Notes under the pieces: model-generated | The model's input: only the letters and a program-made list of their open reading frames with translations | The model's database searches: none | Told to the model about the DNA's origin: nothing | In this document: positions 15,375-23,987 of the stretch, piece after piece | Layout of the letters: the number at the start of each line of letters is the position of its first letter | Numbering within the stretch: position 1 is the first letter of the stretch | Assembly: GCA_030725745.1 (NCBI GenBank) | Contig: JANRFH010000006.1 | Coordinates: 1-43,019 of the forward strand | Direction of reading: 5' to 3' | Source: Akkermansiaceae bacterium | GTDB taxonomy: Bacteria; Verrucomicrobiota; Verrucomicrobiia; Verrucomicrobiales; Akkermansiaceae | DNA: 43,019 nucleotides | Position numbers and translations under genes: made by a program

Positions 15375-16102
15375 TAGATGGCTTTCTCTTTCTTCTGTTT
15401 GCCGCGTGTGCCGAGGATTTGGTCACGGGTGCGGACGGAGGAAAGCGCCTTAAGAGTCGCTTTGACGACGTTTGCGTGGTTGGAAGATCCCATGGACTTG
15501 CCGAGGACATCGCGGATGCCGACTGCTTCGCAGACTGCACGGACACCGCCACCGGCGATAATTCCCGTTCCCGGGGATGCTGGCTTGAGGAGAACCTTGC
15601 CACCGCCGTATTCCGCGTAGGTTTCGTGGGGGATGGTTCCGTCAACGATGTTCATCGGGACAAGCACCTTGCGAGCTGCCTCGCTGGCCTTGCGGATGCA
15701 ATCGGCGACCTCATTGGCCTTGCCGAAACCGACACCGACTTTGCCGAGCTTGTTGCCACAGACGACGAGTGCCGAGAAGCTAAAGCGGCGTCCGCCTTTA
15801 ACAACTTTCGCACAACGGTTGATGAAGACGACTTTTTCGGAAAGCTCGTTGCCATCAGCATCAGTAGGAGCTGCGCGCTCTTCGCGACGTGGGCCGCCGC
15901 GTCCGCGTCCACCACCGCCGCCGCCGAAGCCGCCGCGTCCACCGCCACCACCTTGGTAACCACCGCTTTGCGGAGGGCCGGATTGTTCTGGAGCGGCTGC
16001 AGCAGGCGCTGCCGGGGAGGCCGCTGGTGCGGACTCAGTTTTTGGAGTTTCGGCAGCCGCCGGAGTTGCCGGTGTGCTTTCGTTTTCAGGAGTATTAGCC
16101 AT
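15374..16102 (-). CDS. rpsE: 30S ribosomal protein S5 with long N-terminal tail
   Basis: Small-subunit protein at the decoding/mRNA entry site. The conserved S5 body starts near residue 86 ([26 protein letters not shown]) and runs through [13 protein letters not shown] and [19 protein letters not shown] to the end. In front of it is an unusual extension of about 80 residues: first Ala/Pro/Thr/Glu-rich, then Gly/Arg-rich ([20 protein letters not shown], residues 51-70), resembling an RGG box. The total is 242 residues against roughly 166 in E. coli. The ATG at 16102 lies 12 bases after the rplR stop and the reading frame is unbroken, so the tail is most likely translated. It is probably disordered. 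Confidence 0.95.
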   Translation of the reverse strand: MANTPENESTPATPAAAETPKTESAPAASPAAPAAAAPEQSGPPQSGGYQGGGGGRGGFGGGGGGRGRGGPRREERAAPTDADGNELSEKVVFINRCAKVVKGGRRFSFSALVVCGNKLGKVGVGFGKANEVADCIRKASEAARKVLVPMNIVDGTIPHETYAEYGGGKVLLKPASPGTGIIAGGGVRAVCEAVGIRDVLGKSMGSSNHANVVKATLKALSSVRTRDQILGTRGKQKKEKAI

Positions 16103-16114
16103 GTGATAGGGGAA

Positions 16115-16471
16115 TTAGAATTTGAGTCCGGCTTCGCGGGCTGCGTCGGCAAGAGCTTTCACTTTGCCATGGTAGAGGTGGCCGCCGCGGTCGAAGACCA
16201 CATCGGTGATGTTAGCGGACTTGGCGCGCTCCGCGAGGAGTTGACCCACTTTCTGTGCGGAGGCGATGTTCGAGGCGTTGCCTTCGAAGCTCTTGTCCAT
16301 GGTAGAAGCGGATGCCAGCGTGCTGCCCGCTGCGTCGTCGATCAGCTGTGCGTAAACGTGCTGGTTCGAAAAATAGACTGCAAGGCGTGGGCGCTGAGGA
16401 GTGCCGGCCACTTTGCGGCGGATGCGTTTGTGAATCCGCTGGCGGATGGATTTGCGTTGGATGGTGCTCAT
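16115..16471 (-). CDS. rplR: 50S ribosomal protein L18
   Basis: 5S rRNA-binding protein of the large subunit. In 118 residues the basic N-terminus ([32 protein letters not shown]) and the C-terminal [28 protein letters not shown] are the standard L18 signatures. Length is typical. It is tightly packed between rplF (20 bases upstream) and rpsE (12 bases downstream) within the spc-type gene order. Confidence 0.96.
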   Translation of the reverse strand: MSTIQRKSIRQRIHKRIRRKVAGTPQRPRLAVYFSNQHVYAQLIDDAAGSTLASASTMDKSFEGNASNIASAQKVGQLLAERAKSANITDVVFDRGGHLYHGKVKALADAAREAGLKF

Positions 16472-16491
16472 TTAACGGAGATGTTTTATGG

Positions 16492-17031
16492 TTATTTACC
16501 GACGCTCTTGCCTTCCTTGCGGCGGACGAATTCGCCGACGTAGCGGACACCTTTGCCTTTGTATGGCTCAGGCGGATAGAACCCGCGGACTTCGGCTGCG
16601 AATTGGCCGACAAGTTGTTTGTCGATGCCTTCGACCTTGATCTTGGTGTTTTCGTTCACCGTGACGGTAAGGCCGGAAGGAATAGGGTGGAGTAGCGGAT
16701 GCGAACGGCCGAGGGAAAGATCGAGATCCGATCCCTTGACTGCAGCACGGAGACCGACGCCTTGGATCTCAAGATCCTTGGAGAAGCCGGCCGATACGCC
16801 AGTGATCATGTTGTTGACGATGCTGCGAACCGTGCCGTGAAGGGCGCGGTGTTGACGCTGCTCGGTGGCGCGGGAAACGATGACGGTGCCGTCTTCGGTT
16901 TTCAGCGAGATGCCTGCAGGAACTTCGAAATCAAGTTTGCCTTTAGGGCCTTCGACTTTGATGTTGCTGCCGTCGATTTTGATTTCGACTTTCTCAGGCA
17001 GAGAGATTGGTTTGAGTCCGACTCGTGACAT
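16492..17031 (-). CDS. rplF: 50S ribosomal protein L6
   Basis: Large-subunit protein near the factor-binding site. The 179 residues begin MSRVGLKPISLPEKVEI and carry the two repeated L6 domains and the conserved C-terminal PEPYKGKGVRYVGEFVRRKEGKSVGK, which contacts 23S rRNA. Normal length. It sits between rpsH and rplR as usual. Confidence 0.97.
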   Translation of the reverse strand: MSRVGLKPISLPEKVEIKIDGSNIKVEGPKGKLDFEVPAGISLKTEDGTVIVSRATEQRQHRALHGTVRSIVNNMITGVSAGFSKDLEIQGVGLRAAVKGSDLDLSLGRSHPLLHPIPSGLTVTVNENTKIKVEGIDKQLVGQFAAEVRGFYPPEPYKGKGVRYVGEFVRRKEGKSVGK

Positions 17032-17058
17032 TGTATTAAGTAGGTTCGAGTTTGGGGA

Positions 17059-17454
17059 TTACCAGATGTTGGCGAGGATTTCTCCGCCGAGTTTCTGGCG
17101 TTTAGCGGATGCTCCGGACATCACACCTTTCGAAGTCGAAAGGATGGAGATGCCGAGGCCGGACAGGACGCGTGGGATTTCCTGAGAACCGACGTATTGG
17201 CGACGGCCAGGCTTGGAAACGCGCTTGAGGTCGGTGAGAACCGGGCGACCGTCGATGAACTTAGGGCTGACCTTAAGTTCGGTGCGCTCGCCGGTGACGA
17301 CTTCGTATTTCCAGAGGTATCCCTCTTGCTTGAGGATCTCGGCGATGTCCGCCTTGATCTTGGAGTAGGGTGCGGTGAATTCCTCGTTTCCGGCGCGTGC
17401 TGCGTTTTTGAAACGTGTGAGGAAGTCGGAGATTGGGTCTGTGAGAACTGCCAT
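17059..17454 (-). CDS. rpsH: 30S ribosomal protein S8
   Basis: Primary 16S rRNA-binding protein that organises the central domain; in E. coli it also represses the spc operon. In 131 residues, DPISDFLTRFKNAARAGNEEF at the N-terminus and the C-terminal GISILSTSKGVMSGASAKRQKLGGEILANIW are diagnostic (STSKGVM, GGE). A clear Shine-Dalgarno AAGGA lies about ten bases before the ATG, unlike many genes in this locus. rpsN (S14), usually between rplE and rpsH, is absent: only 28 bases separate the two genes. Confidence 0.97.
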   Translation of the reverse strand: MAVLTDPISDFLTRFKNAARAGNEEFTAPYSKIKADIAEILKQEGYLWKYEVVTGERTELKVSPKFIDGRPVLTDLKRVSKPGRRQYVGSQEIPRVLSGLGISILSTSKGVMSGASAKRQKLGGEILANIW

Positions 17455-17482
17455 AATATTGGTTTCCTTTTATTCTATGGGG

Positions 17483-18064
17483 TTAAGCGGTAGCCGTGGC
17501 AGCCTCTTCGGCTTTCTTGACGTCGCGGAATGGCATGCCGAGTTCGGTGAGGAGCTCGCGCCCTTCGTTATCGGTGTTGGCGGAGGTGACGAAAATCAGG
17601 TCGAAGCCGATTTGGCGTTTGATCTGATCGAGTTCGATCTCAGGGAAGATAGTTTGGTCAGAAATGCCGCAGGCGTAGTTTCCACGTCCGTCAAAGGACT
17701 TAGGGGAAATACCGCGGAAATCTCGGATGTTCGGTGCGGTGACGTTGATGAAGCGGTGGAGGAACTCCCACATGCGCTCGCCACGGAGAGTGACGCGTGC
17801 ACCAAGGGGCTCGCCTTCACGGAGCTTGAAGTTGGCGACAGCCTTCTTCGAGAAAGTGATGGAAGGCTTCTGGCCGGTGATCTTGGAGATCTCGACGACG
17901 GCGTCATCGACGGCAACCTTGCGATCTGGGGCTTTGCCCATGCAGGAAGTGACGACGATTTTTTCCAAGCGAGGAACTTGGTGCGGATTGGTGTAGCCAA
18001 GCTTCTTTTTCAAAGCTGGCACAACCTTTTCATTGTAGTGCTGTTGCAGTGCTGGTGTACTCAT
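17483..18064 (-). CDS. rplE: 50S ribosomal protein L5
   Basis: 5S rRNA-binding protein that forms the central protuberance bridge. In 193 residues it contains LQQHYNEKVVPALKKKLGYTN, the KPSITFSKKAVANFKLREGEPLG block, and the C-terminal GFDLIFVTSANTDNEGRELLTELGMPFR typical of L5. It is slightly longer than usual because of an alanine-rich end. It lies directly downstream of rplX and upstream of rpsH. Confidence 0.97.
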   Translation of the reverse strand: MSTPALQQHYNEKVVPALKKKLGYTNPHQVPRLEKIVVTSCMGKAPDRKVAVDDAVVEISKITGQKPSITFSKKAVANFKLREGEPLGARVTLRGERMWEFLHRFINVTAPNIRDFRGISPKSFDGRGNYACGISDQTIFPEIELDQIKRQIGFDLIFVTSANTDNEGRELLTELGMPFRDVKKAEEAATATA

Positions 18065-18126
18065 TTGTTTTAGCGGGTCAGCGCGTGTTTGTGGTTAACG
18101 CTTAAGCGCGGGCGGCCTTTTGGGGC

Positions 18127-18360
18127 TTAGCCCAGTTTCTTTACATTGGAAATATGGACAGGCGCATCAACGGTCTTGATGCCGCCATCCGGATCCGCTT
18201 CGGAGCGGCGGACGGCTTTTTGGACAGTGCGGCCACCTTCGACAACAACCTGGCCCTTAGCCGCGTTGATGCTGAGGACGGTGCCTTTTTTGCCTTTGTG
18301 GTTACCGGCGATGATTTCGACCTGGTCGCCTTTTTTGACGTGTGTCTTGATGGTGCTCAT
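18127..18360 (-). CDS. rplX: 50S ribosomal protein L24 (short form)
   Basis: Assembly-initiator protein of the large subunit. The KOW motif is clear ([25 protein letters not shown]), followed by [23 protein letters not shown] and [10 protein letters not shown]. The 77 residues are shorter than the roughly 104 of E. coli; the final zinc-ribbon-like portion is absent. Such short L24 forms occur in several phyla, and the stop is followed by a normal intergenic gap, so this is not a truncation by mutation as far as can be seen. Confidence 0.95.
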   Translation of the reverse strand: MSTIKTHVKKGDQVEIIAGNHKGKKGTVLSINAAKGQVVVEGGRTVQKAVRRSEADPDGGIKTVDAPVHISNVKKLG

Positions 18361-18379
18361 TATGAAAGTGGTTCGGGTA

Positions 18380-18745
18380 TTAGAGAACCTCTGGTGCGAG
18401 GGACACGATCTTCATGAATTGCTTTTCACGGAGTTCGCGGGCGACAGGGCCGAAGATACGGGTGCCGCGTGGGTTATTGTCTTTGTCGATGAGGACGATC
18501 GCGTTCGAATCGAAGCGGAGGATCGAGCCATCAGGACGGCGGACAGGAAATGCGGTGCGGACGACGACGGCCTTAACGACGCTGCCTTTTTTGACAGAGG
18601 CGGTAGGGATCGAATCGCGGATGTGAGCTGTGATCACGTCACCGACTCGTGCGGAACGTGTGCGCTTGCCGAGAACGCCGATCATTTTTGCGGTGCGGGC
18701 GCCCGTGTTGTCTGCAACAGCGAGCTTGGTTTCCATCTGGATCAT
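18380..18745 (-). CDS. rplN: 50S ribosomal protein L14
   Basis: Large-subunit protein forming intersubunit bridges. The 121 residues start [22 protein letters not shown] and include [33 protein letters not shown] and the closing [26 protein letters not shown], the full family pattern at normal length. It lies between rpsQ and rplX. Confidence 0.97.
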   Translation of the reverse strand: MIQMETKLAVADNTGARTAKMIGVLGKRTRSARVGDVITAHIRDSIPTASVKKGSVVKAVVVRTAFPVRRPDGSILRFDSNAIVLIDKDNNPRGTRIFGPVARELREKQFMKIVSLAPEVL

Positions 18746-18779
18746 GTCAGTGGTGTCGTAAAGGGTTGTAAAAAAGGGA

Positions 18780-19052
18780 TTAGTGGGAAAGAACCTCGGA
18801 GAGAGCCCAGCGCTTCAGTTTGGAAACGGGACGAGTCTCGACGATGCGGACGCGGTCGCCGATGGCAGCCTCGCTCTTTTCGTCGTGCACGTAGTATTTC
18901 TTTGAGCGCTTGACGATTTTGTTGAACTTCGGGTGAGGAACGCGGGCGATGTGCTCGACGACGATGGTCTTCTCCATTTTGTTGGAAATGACAACGCCGA
19001 CGCGGGTCTTGCGTTTATGGACGGCCTCGGTGGCCTCTGATGATTCGCTCAT
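18780..19052 (-). CDS. rpsQ: 30S ribosomal protein S17
   Basis: Primary 16S rRNA-binding protein with an OB fold. In 90 residues, [39 protein letters not shown] and [21 protein letters not shown] are the standard S17 motifs. Normal length, between rpmC and rplN. Confidence 0.97.
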   Translation of the reverse strand: MSESSEATEAVHKRKTRVGVVISNKMEKTIVVEHIARVPHPKFNKIVKRSKKYYVHDEKSEAAIGDRVRIVETRPVSKLKRWALSEVLSH

Positions 19053-19090
19053 GATGGTTTCGGTGAAATTGGCCGGGTGCCGGGAGGGGC

Positions 19091-19285
19091 TCAGGCTGGG
19101 TCGTTGTTGATGGTTAGGATCTGCGCGATTTCGCGGCGAACCTGTTTGAACCGAGCCGGATTCTCAAGCGTTCCTGCGGAGCGCTGGAGGCGGAGGTTCA
19201 TGGATTCCTGTTTGAGATCAAGCAGGCGGCGGAGGCGCTCGTCTGCGGAGAGTTCGCGGATGTCTTTGGCTTTGGAGAGTGCCAT
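19091..19285 (-). CDS. rpmC: 50S ribosomal protein L29
   Basis: Small helical protein at the polypeptide exit, next to L23. The 64 residues have the two-helix pattern: [20 protein letters not shown], then [30 protein letters not shown], with the characteristic L.LR.Q...G.L.N..R...VRR.IA spacing. Follows rplP as in most bacteria. Confidence 0.95.
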   Translation of the reverse strand: MALSKAKDIRELSADERLRRLLDLKQESMNLRLQRSAGTLENPARFKQVRREIAQILTINNDPA

Positions 19286-19304
19286 GGTCGTATCGTAGTA
19301 AGTG

Positions 19305-19724
19305 TTATTGGTGCGGATTGCGTGTCACGAGGCGTGTGCGGAAGCCGAGCTTGTAAGAAGCAAGGCGCATGGCCTCTTTGGCGGCTGATTCAGATACACC
19401 AGCAACTTCGAAAAGCATGTTGCCAGGGCGGATAACTGCTACCCAGGTATCGACAGCACCTTTACCTTTACCCATCCGGGTTTCAGGGGGACGGCGTGTG
19501 ATGGACTTGTGTGGGAAGATCCGGATGAAAACCTTGCCCTTCCTTTTCAGGGAGCGGTTGATTGCGACACGGCAGGCTTCGATCTGGCGCGTGGTCATCC
19601 AGGCGCGTTCGAGGGTCTGAAGGCCGAAGTCACCGAAGGCGACGGTGGTTCCGCGCTGGGCGTTACCGGCGCGTGATCCGCGGTGGCTCTTGCGGAACTT
19701 GGTTCTTTTGGGCATCAAAGGCAT
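19305..19724 (-). CDS. rplP: 50S ribosomal protein L16
   Basis: Large-subunit protein near the A-site tRNA elbow. In 139 residues, [63 protein letters not shown] and the C-terminal [25 protein letters not shown] are diagnostic. A good Shine-Dalgarno (AGGAG) precedes the start. The second in-frame Met three codons on (MPKRTKF) is an alternative start that would match most L16 proteins exactly. Confidence 0.97.
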   Translation of the reverse strand: MPLMPKRTKFRKSHRGSRAGNAQRGTTVAFGDFGLQTLERAWMTTRQIEACRVAINRSLKRKGKVFIRIFPHKSITRRPPETRMGKGKGAVDTWVAVIRPGNMLFEVAGVSESAAKEAMRLASYKLGFRTRLVTRNPHQ

Positions 19725-19781
19725 GACTTATTTCTCCTTGTTGAGTGGTTAAATATTATGAGTGGGCGGGCTTGGTAATGA

Positions 19782-20570
19782 TCAAGCGGTTGGGGCTGCT
19801 GGTGCTGGAGCCGGAGCGCCACCACCTTGCGGGCGGTTGTCTGGGCGTCCACCGCCACCTTGGCGACGGTCACCACCACGGTTTCCACGGTCACCGCGAT
19901 CTCCACGGTTGCCACGATCACCACGGTCTGGGCCGGGCTTGCCATCGTCCTCTTTCTTGTTGATCCAGCATTTCACGCCGATGATACCGTAAACGGTGCG
20001 TGCTTCGGCGAAGCCGTAATCAAGAGGGACACGGAGAGTTTGGAGAGGCACTTTGCCTTCGCGGTAGCTTTCTGCACGGGCAATGTCAGCACCACCGAGG
20101 CGGCCGCCACAACGGACGCGGATACCTTCGGCACCGAATTCCATGGCGGTCTGGATGGAGCGCTTCATGGCGCGGCGGAATGCGATACGGCGCTCAAGTT
20201 GGATAGCGATTTGCTCTGCGACGAGTTGTGCATCTAGCTCCGGTTTGCGGATCTCGAGGATGTCGAGTTTCACCTGGGAGTCTTTGCAGATCTTCTGAAC
20301 CTCAGCGGTCATGATCTCAATCTCTTTGCCCTGGCGACCAATGATCAGGCCGGGACGTGAGGAGTGGAGAGTGACGCGGACGCTGTTCCATGCACGCTCG
20401 ATGACGACGCGGGCAAGGCCTGCATTGACGAGCTTGTTCTTGAAGTAGCCACGGATGGCGAGGTCTTCGTGAAGCTTGGTGGTGTAGTCTTTGCCGCTGG
20501 CATACCATTTGGAGCGCCAGTCTTTGTTGACGGCGAGGCGGAAGGCGATCGGATTTACTTTTTGTCCCAT
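19782..20570 (-). CDS. rpsC: 30S ribosomal protein S3 with Arg/Gly tail
   Basis: Small-subunit protein at the mRNA entry tunnel, with helicase-like roles. The conserved body has the N-terminal MGQKVNPIAFRLAVNKDWRS, a KH domain with the loop RPGLIIGRQGKEIE (about residues 62-80), and GFAEARTVYGIIGVKCWINK near residue 205. Beyond it is an unusual tail of about 53 residues built from DRGDRGNRG-like repeats and then proline/alanine (residues 210-262). The total is 262 against 233 in E. coli. The repeats are visible in the DNA as GTGGCGACCGTGG-like words (19830-19940). The tail is probably disordered and RNA-binding. Confidence 0.96.
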   Translation of the reverse strand: MGQKVNPIAFRLAVNKDWRSKWYASGKDYTTKLHEDLAIRGYFKNKLVNAGLARVVIERAWNSVRVTLHSSRPGLIIGRQGKEIEIMTAEVQKICKDSQVKLDILEIRKPELDAQLVAEQIAIQLERRIAFRRAMKRSIQTAMEFGAEGIRVRCGGRLGGADIARAESYREGKVPLQTLRVPLDYGFAEARTVYGIIGVKCWINKKEDDGKPGPDRGDRGNRGDRGDRGNRGGDRRQGGGGRPDNRPQGGGAPAPAPAAPTA

Positions 20571-20603
20571 GGTGTTAGGTAGAAATGGTTATCGGGAGTG
20601 GAT

Positions 20604-21038
20604 TCAGGCGGTGGCTTCCTCGGAGGCCGGGGCTTCTTCTGTTGATACTGGCTTATCGGCCTTCTTGGCGGCGGCTTTCTTAGGAGCGCGCTTTTTCTTT
20701 TCCGGAGGAGCTCCGACGAGTGTGATGGAAATGTGTGAGGTGCGCTTGATGATGGCACCTGCAGAACCTTTAGCACGTGGCTTGAAACGACGCATCGTAG
20801 GCCCTGCACCAATGACGGCTTCCTTAATCATGAGGGAGCTCGCATCGAGTGAGAAATTGTTCTCCGCATCTGCGATGGCGGTCTTGAGCGTTTTCCCGAT
20901 GAGGAATGCTGCCTTCTTCGGAGTGAAGGTAAGAATGTCGAGCGCGTTGGAGACGGGGAGTCCCTGAATTTCGCGGGCGACGTCGCGCGCTTTCTTGGGC
21001 GAGAGACGGACAAATTTGGTGATGCTAGTGACTTCCAT
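20604..21038 (-). CDS. rplV: 50S ribosomal protein L22 with Lys/Ala tail
   Basis: Large-subunit protein whose beta-hairpin lines the exit tunnel. The body has KFVRLSPKKARDVAREIQGLP at the start and GPTMRRFKPRAKGSAGAIIKRTSHISITL near residues 78-107, where macrolide-resistance changes occur in other species. A tail of about 35 residues follows, first Lys/Ala-rich (PEKKKRAPKKAAAKKADK), then acidic. The total is 144 against about 110 usually. The gene upstream in the same transcript is not rpsS but an exported coiled-coil protein. Confidence 0.95.
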   Translation of the reverse strand: MEVTSITKFVRLSPKKARDVAREIQGLPVSNALDILTFTPKKAAFLIGKTLKTAIADAENNFSLDASSLMIKEAVIGAGPTMRRFKPRAKGSAGAIIKRTSHISITLVGAPPEKKKRAPKKAAAKKADKPVSTEEAPASEEATA

Positions 21039-21070
21039 GGTCGGCGGTTGTTTGAGAGTTGGTGGGAAAC

Positions 21071-21781
21071 TTAGTTTTGGGTAAGAAGGGCGGCGGTATC
21101 GCCGAGACGTGGTGTTTGTCCCGGAGTATCGATCTGTTCGACGAATGCACCGGAGATGCCCTTGCGGACATCCGCGAGGATGGCTTTTCCGTAAGGCTGT
21201 TGGCCGTGGATGAGGCGGAAGGTCATTCCAATCTTCGCACCCTGGCTTTCACCGAGATTGAGGACTAGCATGCCTGTTGCCTGATCCAGGCTGACGATTT
21301 TCGCCTGCTGGAGGTTTCCGGTGCGGACATCGGGGCGGGGTTTCTGGCGGAGACCTGTGACGGAGTCAAGCTCTCTGATTGCTGTTTCTACACGCATTCT
21401 TGCTTCCGGGTCGGAAACGACGGCTTCGAGCAGGTATTCCTGTACCGAGGCGGCGAGTTTCACGGAAGCGGTTTCGAGCGTGTTGATGCGTTCGTTGGCG
21501 AGTTCGAGGTCGGCAGCTGCCTGGATGAGGCGGTCGTCGCCACCATCGAGCAGGTTTTTGCCGAGAGCTTCGAGACCGACGCGCACTTTGGTGAGCTGTT
21601 CGGTGGATTCCTTCTCCGCTTTGTTTGCCTCAACGAGTGAGAGCTCCAAAGTGCGGTTCTTTTCTTGAAGATCAGAAACGAGCTTTTGGAGATCCACGTT
21701 GTCCTGCGCCTGGCACGGCACGACCATGGCCAGCAACCCGAGGGCGGCGGCGTAGGAACGTGGATGACAGATGAAGGACAT
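21071..21781 (-). CDS. Exported coiled-coil protein inside the S10 cluster
   Basis: I cannot name this 236-residue protein. A signal peptide is likely (SYAAALGLLAMVVPCQAQ, cleavage near residue 25). A long heptad-rich helical region follows, about 28-130 (VSDLQEKNRTLELSLVEANK, LELANERINTLETASVKLA). The C-terminal beta-rich domain (about 155-236) contains MLVLNLGESQGAKIGMTFRL, like the small barrel seen in other exported coiled-coil proteins. It sits between rpsS (35 bases upstream) and rplV (32 bases downstream) on the same strand, so it should be co-transcribed with ribosomal proteins. A periplasmic or envelope role is implied by the signal peptide. Codon style matches its neighbours, which argues against a recent insertion. 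Confidence 0.85.
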   Translation of the reverse strand: MSFICHPRSYAAALGLLAMVVPCQAQDNVDLQKLVSDLQEKNRTLELSLVEANKAEKESTEQLTKVRVGLEALGKNLLDGGDDRLIQAAADLELANERINTLETASVKLAASVQEYLLEAVVSDPEARMRVETAIRELDSVTGLRQKPRPDVRTGNLQQAKIVSLDQATGMLVLNLGESQGAKIGMTFRLIHGQQPYGKAILADVRKGISGAFVEQIDTPGQTPRLGDTAALLTQN

Positions 21782-21816
21782 TTCGATGAGGATTGCGGAG
21801 ATGAAACGGAAGCGGA

Positions 21817-22089
21817 TTACTTCTTACCGATGCCGCCGTGGGCACGGAAGATGCGGGTCGGTGCGAATTCGCCGAGTTTGTGGCCGACCATGTTTTCCGT
21901 GACATACACGGGAACGAAGGTCTTGCCGTTGTGCACGGAGAAGTTGTGGCCGACGAAGTCTGGCGTGATCATGGACTTGCGCGACCAGGTTTTGATCGGC
22001 TTGCGGTCGGATCCGGCTTCGGCGACGGCATCGATCTTGGCGAGGAGCTTCTGATCGACGAATGGACCTTTCTTGAGGGAACGTGGCAT
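21817..22089 (-). CDS. rpsS: 30S ribosomal protein S19
   Basis: Small-subunit head protein that pairs with S13 near the A-site. The 90 residues start [19 protein letters not shown] and include [50 protein letters not shown] in conserved order. Normal length. Upstream is rplB as usual; downstream, instead of rplV, is the exported coiled-coil gene. Confidence 0.97.
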   Translation of the reverse strand: MPRSLKKGPFVDQKLLAKIDAVAEAGSDRKPIKTWSRKSMITPDFVGHNFSVHNGKTFVPVYVTENMVGHKLGEFAPTRIFRAHGGIGKK

Positions 22090-22122
22090 TTGGTGATTCT
22101 TTTAGGAGTTCTAGGAAAGGGA

Positions 22123-22968
22123 TTACTTCTTCTTGCGATCGTGACGGGACTCGACGATGAAAACGCTGGTGGTCTTCTTCTTCTTGCGGGTCTTCTGACC
22201 CTTCGCGTGACCCCATGGGGAGAGAAGGTGCTGGCGACCACCGCCGGACTTGGACTTGCCCTCACCACCACCGTTCGGGTGATCGACGGGGTTCATGCAC
22301 ATGCCGCGAACGGTCGGGCGGACACCCTGCCAGCGTGAGCGGCCGGCTTTTCCGGAGACTTCGTTCATGTGGTCGCGGTTGCCAACGACACCGATGGTGC
22401 AGTAGCAGGCTTCGTGGAAGCGGCGGATTTCACCGGAGCGCATCTTGATGAGCGCCCAACCACCGTCGCGGTTGGAAAGAACTGCGCTCTGACCTGCGGA
22501 GCGGGCAACTTTGCCGCCGTTACCAGGAAGGAGCTCGATGTTGTGGATTTCCGTTCCGAGAGGCACTTTGGAAAGTGGCATCGCGTTGCCGACCTTAGGA
22601 GCCGCAGTTTCGCTGGAGATCACAGTCGCACCGTCTGTAAGACCGGCAGGAGCTAGGATGTAAGATTTCGTGCCGTCCTTGTATTCGAGAAGGGCGATGC
22701 GGCAAGTGCGGTTCGGATCGTATTCGATACCGATGACAGTTGCTTCCATGTTGCGCTTGTTGCGTTTGAAATCGACAAGACGGTAGTGGCGCTTGTGACC
22801 ACCGCCGATGTGACGTGTGGTGATGCGGCCCGTGTTGTTCCGGCCACCCGAGCGCTTAAGCGGGGTGAGCAGGGATTTCTCCGGCTTGCTCTTGGTGATC
22901 TCTTCGAAAGAAGGGAGCTCCTTGTAGCGCTGGGATGGGGTAAGTGGCTTGAAAGTTTTTAGTGGCAT
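22123..22968 (-). CDS. rplB: 50S ribosomal protein L2
   Basis: Core large-subunit protein needed for subunit joining and peptidyl-transferase function. In 281 residues, [23 protein letters not shown] lies near residues 39-61 and the catalytic-centre segment [18 protein letters not shown] in the last quarter. The usual second His of VDHPHGGGEG is Asn here, while the preceding His is kept. Normal length. It lies between rplW and rpsS. Confidence 0.97.
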   Translation of the reverse strand: MPLKTFKPLTPSQRYKELPSFEEITKSKPEKSLLTPLKRSGGRNNTGRITTRHIGGGHKRHYRLVDFKRNKRNMEATVIGIEYDPNRTCRIALLEYKDGTKSYILAPAGLTDGATVISSETAAPKVGNAMPLSKVPLGTEIHNIELLPGNGGKVARSAGQSAVLSNRDGGWALIKMRSGEIRRFHEACYCTIGVVGNRDHMNEVSGKAGRSRWQGVRPTVRGMCMNPVDHPNGGGEGKSKSGGGRQHLLSPWGHAKGQKTRKKKKTTSVFIVESRHDRKKK

Positions 22969-23030
22969 GACTCGCAGACGTTAAAAATGTTGGCGTTTTG
23001 CTACCCGCTTTGACGGCGGGGAGGCAGGGC

Positions 23031-23315
23031 TTAGATGAGGTCGATGGATTCTCCGTCCGCGAGGCGAACGATGGCTTTCTTGTAGCTGGCGGTGCGGCCT
23101 TGGTCAGCGCGGCGCTTGCGACGGACTTTGCCGTCGTAGTTTGCGGTGCGGACTTTGACGACCTTCTTGTCGAAAACGGTTTCGACGGCCTGCTTGATCT
23201 CAAGTTTGTTGGCGAAACGGTCGACTTCGAAGACAACCTCGTTGTTCTGCTCTTGGAGCAGTGAGGCCTTTTCGCTGAGGCGGACGTTCTTAATGACCTG
23301 GTAGATGTCTTTCAT
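23031..23315 (-). CDS. rplW: 50S ribosomal protein L23
   Basis: Exit-tunnel protein that docks trigger factor and SRP. The 94 residues include YQVIKNVRLSEKASLLQEQN, the VFEVDRFANKLEIKQAVETVF block and VVKVRTANYDGKVRRKRRADQGR, the usual L23 order. Normal length, packed between rplD and rplB. Confidence 0.96.
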   Translation of the reverse strand: MKDIYQVIKNVRLSEKASLLQEQNNEVVFEVDRFANKLEIKQAVETVFDKKVVKVRTANYDGKVRRKRRADQGRTASYKKAIVRLADGESIDLI

Positions 23316-23336
23316 GGTCGTAGGTGTTCTGGGAAA

Positions 23337-23945
23337 TTAGGCTGTGCGTTGTGCGAGGACGGAGACGGAGTCGCCGACGAGGATGATGACCCGTGCGAGG
23401 AGCAGTTGCTCAACGTTAAGATCGGAAGGGGTGACAAGCTGTGTCCATGCGACGTTGCGTGCAGCGAGCTTGGTGGAGTCGTCGAAGTTACCAACGAGGA
23501 GGACTTTGCGGTCGGCCTCGGTGATGTTCTTCAGGCTGGCGAGGAAAGACTTGGTCTTGCCATCGGAGACTGCGAAGGAATCGACAGTGAAGATTTTCTC
23601 AGCGCGGGTGAGGTCACCGAGGACGCGGCGCATAGCGAGCTTGCGGACGGACTTGGGGACGCTCTTTGCGTAGGAGCGGTTGCGTGGGCCGAAGACGACA
23701 CCACCACCGACGAAGATAGGAGCGCGCTTGTCGCCGTGGCGAGCGTTACCGGTTCCCTTTTGCTTGTAGATCTTCTTGTTGTTACCACGAACTTCGCCAC
23801 GGGTCTTGGTGTGGGCGGTGCCGGAACGGCGGTTCGCACGGTATGCGGTGACAAGGTCGTGGACGGCTTGGCGGCCTTTTTCCTCGCCGACGAGGGCGAG
23901 GTTGGCTGCTTCGGCATCTGCTGCTGTGAAGGCTTTTGCGGACAT
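23337..23945 (-). CDS. rplD: 50S ribosomal protein L4
   Basis: Exit-tunnel constriction protein; in E. coli also the autogenous repressor of the S10 operon. In 202 residues, [39 protein letters not shown] is the tunnel-loop signature (about 54-92), followed by [26 protein letters not shown]. Normal length. No Shine-Dalgarno is visible before the ATG. Confidence 0.97.
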   Translation of the reverse strand: MSAKAFTAADAEAANLALVGEEKGRQAVHDLVTAYRANRRSGTAHTKTRGEVRGNNKKIYKQKGTGNARHGDKRAPIFVGGGVVFGPRNRSYAKSVPKSVRKLAMRRVLGDLTRAEKIFTVDSFAVSDGKTKSFLASLKNITEADRKVLLVGNFDDSTKLAARNVAWTQLVTPSDLNVEQLLLARVIILVGDSVSVLAQRTA

Positions 23946-23987
23946 GGCGGAAATTTAAATGGAATTCAGGAAAGGGCGGGACGCTGC

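Noticed and set aside
15230-16543. Open rightward frame of 437 codons
   Set aside because: It lies opposite rplO, rpsE, rplR and rplF, whose products are unmistakable; its length results from codon bias of the real genes.
18127-18360. Truncated rplX pseudogene
   Set aside because: Short L24 forms are known, the KOW motif is intact and the gene order normal.
19830-19945. Tandem repeat or CRISPR-like array
   Set aside because: The repeated words are in frame inside rpsC and encode the Asp-Arg-Gly tail; no spacers.
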